64,000 bases of DNA, from NCBI GenBank assembly GCA_041399205.1, contig JAWKTK010000003.1, forward strand, positions 124,001-188,000, written 5' to 3'. Under the pieces are notes generated by a model. It was not told the origin of the DNA and did no database searches. It saw only the letters and a program-made list of their open reading frames with translations. Of this stretch, positions 33,447 through 41,325 are shown one piece after another. Position 1 is the first letter of the stretch, and each line of letters opens with the position of its first letter. The translations under genes and the position numbers were made by a program. This DNA comes from JAGQOZ01 sp041399205. Lineage in GTDB: Bacteria > Planctomycetota > Planctomycetia > Pirellulales > Pirellulaceae.

Positions 33447-34157
33447 TTACGCGCCTTCGAGTTCGGCAGTTTCTGCAGCGAACTTTTCGGTCAAAGCGGC
33501 TGTGATGTCGCCCACCGAATGAGATACGGCTTCAATCTTGCCTTCGGGCGAAACAAGAATCAGAGTTGGAATTCCCGACACTTTGTACTTCTTAGCAGCG
33601 TCCTCCGTGCCTTGGCCTGCCAAAACGGTCCACGGCAGGTTTTCCTTTTCCAGGAACTTGCCGAGCGCTTCCAGGTCTTCATCCAGGCTCACGCCAACAA
33701 CCTTCACGCCGTGTTCGGCAAAAGTTTCGTGCAACGACTTAAGCTCCGGGATTGCTCGGACACACGGCCCACACCAGGTGGCCCAGAAGTCGACCACCAC
33801 AAAGTGATCGCGATATTCCTGAACATCAAATGGCAGTCCGGCAACAGTGACTCCGGCCAATTCGAATGGTTGACCCACAATGTCAGATGAAGATTCTTGT
33901 GCGGCGATGCGCTTGCCATAGCGAGCCAACGTGCGGTGTTCGCTGGCGGCAAACAGTTCGCCAAACTTTTCGAACCACGGTTCGCGAACTTCCGCCGATG
34001 CAAACCGATTGATGGTGGCCACGGTGTTAGACGCCAAGCGCAAATGGCGTTCGCCCAGCGAATGATCTTTTGCGAAAGCCGCAACTTGTTCCAGCAGTTT
34101 CTGGCGGTCCGCGTCGTCCAAATCGCCGGTATCACGAGTTCTTTGTTCTAATTGCAA
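33447..34157 (-). CDS. TlpA-like thioredoxin module (second half of a frameshifted tandem protein)
   Basis: 236 codons from a TTG at 34157. A helical region (~residues 1-95) precedes a TlpA/redoxin domain: GQPFELAGVTVAGLPFDVQEY, then FWATWCGPCVRAIPELK with the CxxC active site, VVGVSLDEDLEAL, and the cis-Pro motif VSGIPTLILVSPEGKIE. The domain would reduce or exchange disulfides outside the cytoplasm. The start overlaps the end of the gene at 34148. Internal comparison shows this is the second half of one duplicated protein: LQLEQRTRDTGDLDDADRQKL aligns with the matching part of the first half exactly across the junction. The TTG is probably not a real start. Confidence 0.78.
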   Translation of the reverse strand: MQLEQRTRDTGDLDDADRQKLLEQVAAFAKDHSLGERHLRLASNTVATINRFASAEVREPWFEKFGELFAASEHRTLARYGKRIAAQESSSDIVGQPFELAGVTVAGLPFDVQEYRDHFVVVDFWATWCGPCVRAIPELKSLHETFAEHGVKVVGVSLDEDLEALGKFLEKENLPWTVLAGQGTEDAAKKYKVSGIPTLILVSPEGKIEAVSHSVGDITAALTEKFAAETAELEGA

Positions 34158-36106
34158 GAACTGAATTTCATTTTGACTTTGGCGTTTTCGTCCGCAGCAA
34201 AACGCTGAATGGCTTCTTGCAACTGCGATTCCGCTCCTTTGACGTTAGCCACTGCGTCTTGGTGGCGAAACTTCAGAATAGCCAGTATCGCTTCCTGCTT
34301 TTGCTTGGCGGCAGCATCCGAATCCAAAATCTGGTTGGCGGCGGTGACAATGCCGTCCGTAAAACCGGGTCGTTGCTGGATGCTGTTGGGCTTTTCCTGC
34401 ATATCCCAAATGAACTCTAACAATTCAAACGCAGACAAACCGGCGGGTGGAGCATACGGGTTGCGATTGCTAATAGCGTCGCTCGCACCCGAGTCCGCTT
34501 CGATCGAATCTGCTTCCGCGTCGACTGGCGATGCTGGAGCTTGAAAGGCCACCATTCGCAGTCCATCATCGTGCAGCACGGATGACGTGGCAGCGTTGAG
34601 TGCTTTTTCGAGCGATTCGCTCAATCGGCGGCCAAAGACATGAATATCCAGAACCTTGCCTTCGGGCGAAATCAGCACCATGAACGGAATGGCTTCTACT
34701 CCGTAGCGAGTGGCCATGGGGCTCTCCAGGCCAACCAAACTGGGATCGGGACTGACAACGACGGGCCAGTTGATTTTGTGTTCTTCTAAAAATGTCTTAG
34801 CGGTTTCTTTGTCGTCATCCAGGTTGACCGTGACCACAGCCAGACGATCCTGGCCAATCGCATCCACCTGTGCCGTGATGTTTTGGACTTCTTCATCCCA
34901 ATGTTCGAACCAGCTGGCCCAGAAGAAAACTATCACATGTTTGCCTCGATATTCGGCCCAATCAAACTTGTTGCCGTCAATCTGGACGCCTTGGATTTTG
35001 AATTCTTCGCCCAGAATGGTCAGCCGCTTCTTGGCGTTCTCCAGCAAACGTTCCAAGTCTATCGTTTCTGTTTCCAAGTTGTTCTCGGCCGCACGCTTTA
35101 CCGTTAACTGATAGATTTGCAGCGCTAAGCGAAATTGGCCTTCGTACTCCATCCGCTGCGCTGTTTGAATAGCCAGTTCGATGGATTCAGGTTGCGGCGG
35201 CTTCTTAGACAGCAGTTCGTTCAGGAACGAACCGAGCTTTTGATCGGCGTCAGGCTTTTCGGCCAAGACGTGGTCGCTGAGCGCCGAAAGTTCCAACGCG
35301 TCCGCTTGAACCAGCACGGTAATCGCTTCTTCAGCAAGGTCTGTATTTTCGTGCTTGAGATAGCGATTGCCGATACGGCGTAAGAATTTGGCTTGCAACA
35401 GAATGCGTTTATGAAACGTTTCGTCGTCTTCGGCTTCACCAGGAAAAAGCCACTTGGATGATTCTCGAGCTGCTTCAAAGACCATGGGGCCGGCGTCTTT
35501 TTCGGACAGCAGCTGATCTAGATCTTGCAGCAGCTGGTCGGGTTCGTCTTTTCGGTATGACACATAATCGTTGACTCGCGCTTGAAACTGCACGGCTTTG
35601 GCCAGTCGAGCTAACAGGGGATCGTTGCCGTCAATCAATTGCTGGCTATACGTTTCAAATTGCTTTCCCAGTCCGTCTGGTTCTACAATCGAAAGTGTCC
35701 GCAATGCGTCTAGTTTCATGCGAACCGCAGATGTCTTGGATTCGGGCGGAATGTCTTCTTGCAGTATTTTGTCCGAAGCAAACACTCGCGCTCGACAACG
35801 CTGCCGTACCACTTTGCTGCGTTCGTCCGGTTCGGGCGGCAACGGATCTTGATCCAGGTCGACCATGAATTGAAACAGGCCGTCTGCATCGAGCGAAGGA
35901 ATGGGAATATCTTCAACTGCGACAACCTGATCGGCCGAGCTGGAACGGGTGGTGTCGCTCGAAGATGAATCGGACGAATCATTCGCAGAATCGCCTCGAC
36001 AACCGACAAACCCCAGCAGCGCTAAGACAAGAACCAGAAACGCATCGCGACAAAATCGCTCCTGCGAACAAGGTGCTAGCAGCATAATAGACCTCGGTGA
36101 AACCAT
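34148..36106 (-). CDS. Lipoprotein with a degenerate thioredoxin domain (first half of a frameshifted tandem protein)
   Basis: About 652 residues. The leader ends LVLVLALLGFVGCRG, a lipobox with Cys, so the protein is probably membrane-anchored; ATG 36106 is preferred over TTG 36154. A Ser/Asp-rich linker follows, then a helical region and a thioredoxin-fold domain FKIQGVQIDGNKFDWAEYRGKHVIVFF (approximate). The active site reads WASWFEHW, with both cysteines of CxxC lost. VEAIPFMVLISPEGKVLD keeps the cis-Pro. A second copy of the helical region starts at GLSAFELLEFIWDMQEKP and runs into a stop at 34148, where the frame changes to the next entry. One missing base near 34160 (AAATT reading as AAATTT) would join them into a ~890-residue protein. 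Confidence 0.75.
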   Translation of the reverse strand: MVSPRSIMLLAPCSQERFCRDAFLVLVLALLGFVGCRGDSANDSSDSSSSDTTRSSSADQVVAVEDIPIPSLDADGLFQFMVDLDQDPLPPEPDERSKVVRQRCRARVFASDKILQEDIPPESKTSAVRMKLDALRTLSIVEPDGLGKQFETYSQQLIDGNDPLLARLAKAVQFQARVNDYVSYRKDEPDQLLQDLDQLLSEKDAGPMVFEAARESSKWLFPGEAEDDETFHKRILLQAKFLRRIGNRYLKHENTDLAEEAITVLVQADALELSALSDHVLAEKPDADQKLGSFLNELLSKKPPQPESIELAIQTAQRMEYEGQFRLALQIYQLTVKRAAENNLETETIDLERLLENAKKRLTILGEEFKIQGVQIDGNKFDWAEYRGKHVIVFFWASWFEHWDEEVQNITAQVDAIGQDRLAVVTVNLDDDKETAKTFLEEHKINWPVVVSPDPSLVGLESPMATRYGVEAIPFMVLISPEGKVLDIHVFGRRLSESLEKALNAATSSVLHDDGLRMVAFQAPASPVDAEADSIEADSGASDAISNRNPYAPPAGLSAFELLEFIWDMQEKPNSIQQRPGFTDGIVTAANQILDSDAAAKQKQEAILAILKFRHQDAVANVKGAESQLQEAIQRFAADENAKVKMKFSSCN

Positions 36107-36753
36107 GAATGTGCGGCGGCGGCAAGACTGCCCAAGAGCCGAATGGAACTGCAAATTGGCATTCTAGAGGATTGTGCAGAAATCGCCCATCCCGCCTTCC
36201 GCTCGACAATCGCCTATACGAAAAGCCACAAAGTTAGATTCGCCATTTTGCATAATTCGCCATGGCGCTGGACCATGATCCGTCCAGCCGCGTGCAACCA
36301 ACTTCGCTCGTCCTTACCCGAGTGTCCAATCACGTTCGAACCAATGCGACGACAGCAACAAGCGGCCACAGCAGTTGCGAATCATCCGGATGAAAGACAG
36401 CCTCGGAGGCGCGGCCCGTGCGTGGCGGTTGCTCATTCGCAAGCACGCCTGGGCCAGACTCGTTCACGTGAAGGTCCGCAGGGTCGAGAGGAAACGGAGC
36501 AGGTACGTCTGGAAGTGGCTGATTCACCCTCGGAGGACGAGGCGTTTGGGTCGTATTCGACTTGGTTTTGACGGATGTCGAACTGATTCACCACGAATTT
36601 CACGTCTTTCTGGTTTGACTCGACTTGGCCAGCGATTGAAGTCAAGCTCGAATCACGCGATACTAAGGGTCAGACTCGCCGGTACAATTTACGCTTTATC
36701 CGTGCGCCGGTTCGTCCTGGATCTCTTGCTTCGCACCCTTAACTTGCCAAGTC
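36107..36753. other. Divergent intergenic region, possible remnant gene
   Basis: About 650 bases between the thioredoxin lipoprotein (-) and the sigma factor (+). Several overlapping frames stay open on both strands. The most protein-like reading is on the minus strand: VKFVVNQFDIRQNQVEYDP (~36645-36530), shifting frame into QPLPDVPAPFPLDPADLHV and ending LLWPLVAVVALVRT at ~36330. Without a start signal or homology this is not called as a gene. Confidence 0.4.
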
Positions 36754-37407
36754 ATGTCTGCCGAAAACCAACCTGATACTGTGCTGATTGATCGCATTCG
36801 CGAAGGAGACTCGGATGCGTGGAGCGATCTGATTGCGCGCTACGAAGGTCGCTTGCTGGCCTTTGCCGAAAGTCGTCTGCGCCGTCGCGAAGTGAGTGAA
36901 GACGTGGTGCAAGAAGCTTTCATCGGTTTTCTGAATAGCCTGCCCAACTACGATGGTAGTCGCCCGTTGGAAAGTTACCTGTTCACCATTTGCGCACATA
37001 AACTGACCGACCACTTGCGCAAAGAAGGTCGGCGGCCGACCATTCCATTATCATCGGCGTCCGGTAGCGACGACGGCGAATGGCAGATTCCCGGACAAGC
37101 GCGACCCGCCAGCAGTATCGCTCGTAGCGGCGAACGAAAAAACTTGGAAGAACAAGCGCTGTCGGAAGCACTGCAAAGCCAATTCGAACACTGGCAGCAA
37201 CGAGGCGACTGGACCAAAATCAAATGTATTGAATTGTTGTTCGTCCGAGGTCGAGCGAACAAGAAGGTGGCCGAACTGTTGGACCTGACCGAACAGCAAG
37301 TGGCCAACTTCAAATTCGACTTTTTGGCCAAGATGAGAAATCACATCAAACGCCAGGGACTGTCCCAAGATATCTTTCCGGAACTGTATGAAACGGAGTC
37401 ATCATGA
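36754..37407 (+). CDS. ECF-type RNA polymerase sigma factor
   Basis: A 217-residue sigma-70-family protein. Region 2 spans ~residues 8-90: DSDAWSDLIARYEGRLLAF, the -10 recognition helix EDVVQEAFIGFLNSL, and PLESYLFTICAHKLTDHLRK. A ~60-residue low-complexity linker follows, then region 4 (~135-200) with the helix-turn-helix NKKVAELLDLTEQQVANFKF. The stop overlaps the next start (ATGA at 37404), so the two are translationally coupled. Neighbours point to a signalling cassette: an AIM24-like protein and a short protein with a cysteine/histidine motif, possibly its anti-sigma. Confidence 0.9.
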   Translation: MSAENQPDTVLIDRIREGDSDAWSDLIARYEGRLLAFAESRLRRREVSEDVVQEAFIGFLNSLPNYDGSRPLESYLFTICAHKLTDHLRKEGRRPTIPLSSASGSDDGEWQIPGQARPASSIARSGERKNLEEQALSEALQSQFEHWQQRGDWTKIKCIELLFVRGRANKKVAELLDLTEQQVANFKFDFLAKMRNHIKRQGLSQDIFPELYETESS

Positions 37408-38141
37408 CCGCGGATCAACGCTATACCATCAACGAGTTTATTGAAAGCGCTCGGCAACAAGATCGAGGCCAAGGTTTATTCGAACTGGAAAGTCCTCGAT
37501 TCTTGGAAGTCAATCTGAACGGTATGGTTTGGATCAAGACCGGTGTCATGGTGGCTTACGTGGGCAACGTGCGGTTCGAACGAGAAGGCATTTTGGAAAA
37601 AGGCCTGGGCAAAATGCTGAAGAAGGCGGTCTCCGGCGAAGGGACTCGGCTGACCAAAGCCACCGGTCAGGGCAAAGTCTATTTGGCTGATTCCGGCAAG
37701 AAGATCCAAATTCTGAATCTGCAAAATGATTCCATCTTTGTTAACGGCAATGACTTGCTGGCCATGGAACCCAGCATTGAATGGGACATCAAATTGATGC
37801 GAAAGATGTCTGCAATTGTGGCGGGCGGTCTGTTCAATGTGAAGTTGGAAGGGACCGGCATGGTGGCCATTAGCACGCATTACGAACCGTTGGCGTTGAT
37901 GGTCACGCCCGATCAACCTGTGGTAACCGATCCCAACGCCACGATTGCGTGGTCAGGCAATCTGACGCCAGAATTTCGTACCGATGTTTCGCTGAAAACG
38001 TTCTTGGGACGAGGCAGCGGAGAATCCATCCAGATGGAATTTCGCGGCAACGGGTTTGTTGTCGTGCAACCGTATGAAGAGAATCAACCTTCCAGCGAAC
38101 GGATGCGTAGACCGTTGTTGATAAAGGCCCCACATGAGTGA
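37404..38141 (+). CDS. AIM24-family protein
   Basis: A 245-residue protein of the AIM24/TerD-like double-stranded beta-helix group: FLEVNLNGMVWIKTGVMVAY near the start, GKVYLADSGKKIQILNLQND, NGNDLLAMEPSIEWDI, LFNVKLEGTGMVAISTHYEP and a closing MEFRGNGFVVVQPYEE. There is no signal peptide or membrane segment. AIM24 was named for mitochondrial inner-membrane biogenesis; bacterial roles are unclear. It overlaps the sigma gene by 4 bases and the next gene by 8, so all three are one translational unit and it probably modulates or is controlled by the sigma factor. Confidence 0.88.
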   Translation: MTADQRYTINEFIESARQQDRGQGLFELESPRFLEVNLNGMVWIKTGVMVAYVGNVRFEREGILEKGLGKMLKKAVSGEGTRLTKATGQGKVYLADSGKKIQILNLQNDSIFVNGNDLLAMEPSIEWDIKLMRKMSAIVAGGLFNVKLEGTGMVAISTHYEPLALMVTPDQPVVTDPNATIAWSGNLTPEFRTDVSLKTFLGRGSGESIQMEFRGNGFVVVQPYEENQPSSERMRRPLLIKAPHE

Positions 38142-38556
38142 CGAATTTTCGCAAGCGGATTTGGAATCGTTTCTGGACGAAGCCCTCACGCCTGAAGAGA
38201 TGACCGAAATTGAAGCTCGACTGCGAGACGATCCACAGTTGAGCAAACGCTTGCGAATCATCCACAGTCGCCGCGATGCCGGAGTGCATACGCTGGGTGA
38301 AATCTGGCGTCGGCAACGCATTAGCTGTCCGGATCGAGAAGACTTGGGCAATTATCTGTTGGGGGTTTTGGAAGAAGATCACCAGGATTACATTCGCTTC
38401 CATCTGCAACAAATCGGCTGTCGGTTGTGCAACGCCAATGTGGCAGACATGGAATCATTGCGAAAAGAAGCAGCGGATTCCGCGAAAAATCGGCAACAAC
38501 GTTTCTTTCAAACCAGTGCCGGCTTCTTCGCTCCGGAAGAATCACCAGACAAATAA
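38134..38556 (+). CDS. Small cysteine-motif protein, candidate anti-sigma factor
   Basis: A 140-residue cytosolic protein. The N-terminal helical part (FLDEALTPEEMTEIEARLRD) resembles the acidic start of anti-sigma domains. The C-terminal part carries CPDREDLGNYLLGVL and FHLQQIGCRLCNANVADM, an H-x5-C-x2-C pattern like the zinc-binding HxxxCxxC of ZAS anti-sigma factors, but with wider spacing. No transmembrane helix. Its overlap with the AIM24 gene in a sigma-factor operon supports the regulator call, which remains an inference. Confidence 0.7.
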   Translation: MSDEFSQADLESFLDEALTPEEMTEIEARLRDDPQLSKRLRIIHSRRDAGVHTLGEIWRRQRISCPDREDLGNYLLGVLEEDHQDYIRFHLQQIGCRLCNANVADMESLRKEAADSAKNRQQRFFQTSAGFFAPEESPDK

Positions 38557-38617
38557 GTTTCACCGCTCGTGCTGCCGCCGGTTCGTTCGACTTAGACTTT
38601 CTTGATAAACCAATCGT

Positions 38618-41020
38618 ATGACTCGCTCTTCGACCGCTTCGCCTGCACCTCACGCCCAACCTTCGCGTGCGCGGCATTGGAGATTGGTTGGCATCGGTGT
38701 CGTCTTGCTGTTGATTTCCGGCGGCTTGATTGCCGCCGATTGGTGGCACTCGGTGCCCGCCACGACCGCAGCAACCTATGTAGGCGGTCAAACATGCGCC
38801 CAATGCCACCAAGACCATCATCAGCAATGGTCCGGTTCTGATCATGACTTGGCCATGGATTTGGCTACCGATTCCACGGTGCTGGGCGATTTCAATCAGA
38901 CGTCGCTGGAACACTTTGGCATCACCAGCACCATGTTCAAGGACGGCGACAAGTTCATGGTGCGAACCGAAGGCCCAGACGGAAAGCTAGCCGACTTTCA
39001 AGTGAAGTACGTCTTTGGTGTCGAACCGCTGCAACAATATATGGTCGAATTTGATCGACCCGCCGACATGCCCGCAAACGAAATCGCTCGGTTGCAAGTC
39101 CTGCGTATTACTTGGGATACCGTCCACAAACGCTGGTATTATCTTTCTCCGCCCGATGTGGATGACAAGCTGGCGCCCTCGGATCCGTTGCATTGGACGC
39201 AAAGCGGCCAGAACTGGAATCACATGTGCGCCGACTGTCATTCCACCAATTTGAAAAAGGGATTTGATGTCGCCACCAAACAGTATCACACCACGTTCAG
39301 TGACATCGACGTCAATTGTGAAGCGTGCCACGGGCCAGGCAGCATCCACGTTCAGTTGGCCAACGCCAAGTCGTTGTTTTGGGATCGCAATTGGGGCTAC
39401 GGTCTGAAACAACTCAAAGGTCAAGACGCCAAAGAACAGGTAGAAAACTGTGCGCCGTGTCATTCGCGGCGGCGAGTGATCCATTCGGCCAGCAACGGTC
39501 TGCATGACACTTACTTCGATTGCTTTTTGAACGAACCGCTTCGACCCGAAACGTACTACGCCGACGGTCAGATCAAGGACGAAGTTTACGTATTTGGTTC
39601 GTACACGCAAAGCAAGATGTATCACAAAGGCATTCTGTGTACGGATTGTCATGACCCACACACCACAAAGCTTAAATTCGACGGCAATAACGTCTGTACG
39701 TCGTGTCATCAGCATCCCGTTGCCAAATATGATTCGCCGGGTCACCATTTTCATCAGCCCGGTTCCGCCGGCGCGCAATGTGTCAATTGCCACATGCCTT
39801 CGACGCCGTACATGGAAGTCGATTTTCGTCGCGATCACAGCTTGCGAGTTCCTCGTCCGGATCTGTCGGTCCAGCTGGGTACGCCCAATGCGTGCACCGG
39901 CTGCCATGTAGATCAAGAACGAATTCCCGAACAGCATCGTTCGCAATTGACGCACTATTCCAAGTGGCTGGCTGCGGCCGACAAGCTGCCGGAAGTGGCC
40001 GCTGAATTGGAACGAACCGACCGCTGGGCCGCCGAGCAAGTGGAAAAGTGGTACGGCACCCAAGAACGACCGCCGCATTTTGCCACCGCGTTGGCGCCGG
40101 CTTGGGAAGGCAAATTCGCTGATTCGACTGCATTGCAGGAACTGGTGAAGATTCGCTCGGTCCCAGCGATCGTTCGCGCGACGGCGCTGGAACAATTACG
40201 AAATACTTCGCCAGATCCAGCGAATTTGCAGTTAGCCTTGCGACAGTTGGACGACCCTGATCCGCAAGTACGCGTCGCAGCGTTGGCATTTTGCGAAACG
40301 TTACCGGTGGCCAATTTACTGCAATACGTTTGGCCGTTGCTACAAGATGAAGATCGAATTGTCCGCACCGAAGCCGCTCGAATCCTGGCCATCGTACCGC
40401 CGACGGGTCTGACCGATGACGAGCGTCAGCAGTTTGATTCGGCCATTCAGGAATATCGCGAAGGCCTGTTGGAGCACGCCGATCAAGCTGGTTCGCACAT
40501 GGCCTTGGCACTATTGTCAGAACGGCTGGCGGCTGCCTTGGCCAATGGGAATGCCAACGGCGCGGAAGCTCGGCAAGTGGAACACCTGCGTCAAGCCATG
40601 CAGTCGTATCAGAATGCGATTGCTGTCCAGCCCGATGTCACCGGACCTCGTAGCAATCTGGCGGCGTTGTTGGAACAATTTGGTGATCCCGAAGAAGCGG
40701 CGAGGTTGCGTGCGGAAGAACTTCCGTTGATGGTTCGCGATGCCGCCATGGCACCAGACATGGCGGCGATTCAATATCGCTACGGCTTGCTGCTGTATCT
40801 GAATCAACAAAATGCAGCGGCGGCGGAAGCGTTGCAGAAAGCGTGTACGTTGGAACCGACGAATGTCGATTTTCGCCTGTTGTTGACTCTGTTGTTGGAA
40901 AAAATGCAACGCTGGGACGAAGCCCAGGACAGTGTTCAACGTCTCTTGGAACTGGAACCCGGTTCGTCCGAATTCCTGCAGATTCAACTTCGAATTCAAC
41001 AATCTATGCCGCAGCGGTAA
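38618..41020 (+). CDS. Octaheme c-type cytochrome with HEAT/TPR C-terminus
   Basis: An 800-residue protein with one N-terminal membrane anchor/signal (RLVGIGVVLLLISGGLIA, residues ~23-40). Eight CxxCH motifs lie between residues ~65 and 430: CAQCH, CADCH, CEACH, CAPCH, CTDCH, CTSCH, CVNCH and CTGCH, matching the cytochrome c554-like multiheme group. The C-terminal half (~460-795) has HEAT-type (DPDPQVRVAALAFC) and TPR-like (AAAEALQKACTLEPTNVDFR) helices. It probably shuttles electrons in the periplasm, with the repeats binding a partner. It lies 62 bases after the sigma/AIM24/regulator operon on the same strand and may be part of or controlled by it. Confidence 0.9.
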   Translation: MTRSSTASPAPHAQPSRARHWRLVGIGVVLLLISGGLIAADWWHSVPATTAATYVGGQTCAQCHQDHHQQWSGSDHDLAMDLATDSTVLGDFNQTSLEHFGITSTMFKDGDKFMVRTEGPDGKLADFQVKYVFGVEPLQQYMVEFDRPADMPANEIARLQVLRITWDTVHKRWYYLSPPDVDDKLAPSDPLHWTQSGQNWNHMCADCHSTNLKKGFDVATKQYHTTFSDIDVNCEACHGPGSIHVQLANAKSLFWDRNWGYGLKQLKGQDAKEQVENCAPCHSRRRVIHSASNGLHDTYFDCFLNEPLRPETYYADGQIKDEVYVFGSYTQSKMYHKGILCTDCHDPHTTKLKFDGNNVCTSCHQHPVAKYDSPGHHFHQPGSAGAQCVNCHMPSTPYMEVDFRRDHSLRVPRPDLSVQLGTPNACTGCHVDQERIPEQHRSQLTHYSKWLAAADKLPEVAAELERTDRWAAEQVEKWYGTQERPPHFATALAPAWEGKFADSTALQELVKIRSVPAIVRATALEQLRNTSPDPANLQLALRQLDDPDPQVRVAALAFCETLPVANLLQYVWPLLQDEDRIVRTEAARILAIVPPTGLTDDERQQFDSAIQEYREGLLEHADQAGSHMALALLSERLAAALANGNANGAEARQVEHLRQAMQSYQNAIAVQPDVTGPRSNLAALLEQFGDPEEAARLRAEELPLMVRDAAMAPDMAAIQYRYGLLLYLNQQNAAAAEALQKACTLEPTNVDFRLLLTLLLEKMQRWDEAQDSVQRLLELEPGSSEFLQIQLRIQQSMPQR

Positions 41021-41083
41021 GACCTGGCAGATCGACGGACGATCCGTCTCGGGAGTCTTGCAGGTAGTGGAAGACGTGATTTT

Positions 41084-41292
41084 CTGGGGATTCGTCACCT
41101 CATCCATTACGTAATTCGTTTTGCGTTTGCTGGGGATTCGTCACCTCATCCATTACGTAGTTCGTTTTGCGTTTGCTGGGGATTCGTCACCTCATCCATT
41201 ACGTAGTTCGTTTTGGGTTTCTGGGGATTCGTCACCTCATCCATTACGTAGTTCGCTTTGGTTTGCTGGGGATTCGTCACCTCATCCATTAC
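41084..41292. repeat. Tandem repeat, five copies of a 45-46 bp unit
   Basis: Units start at 41084, 41130, 41176, 41221 and 41266, each beginning ctggggattcgtcacctcat and followed by a variable ttcgttttgcgtttg-like spacer. The core is the reverse complement of an arm of the inverted repeat at 14209. Lies between the convergent cytochrome and sulfatase genes. A reading frame passes through it only because the sequence repeats. Confidence 0.9.
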
Positions 41293-41325
41293 AGGAACAA
41301 GAAATCATCTGCGCACTGGCTTAAC

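Noticed and set aside
36143..36776. Overlapping plus-strand frames of 142 and 133 codons before the sigma factor
   Set aside because: Composition is Arg/Ser-rich and both overlap each other; no support for translation. A minus-strand remnant is mentioned only as a possibility.
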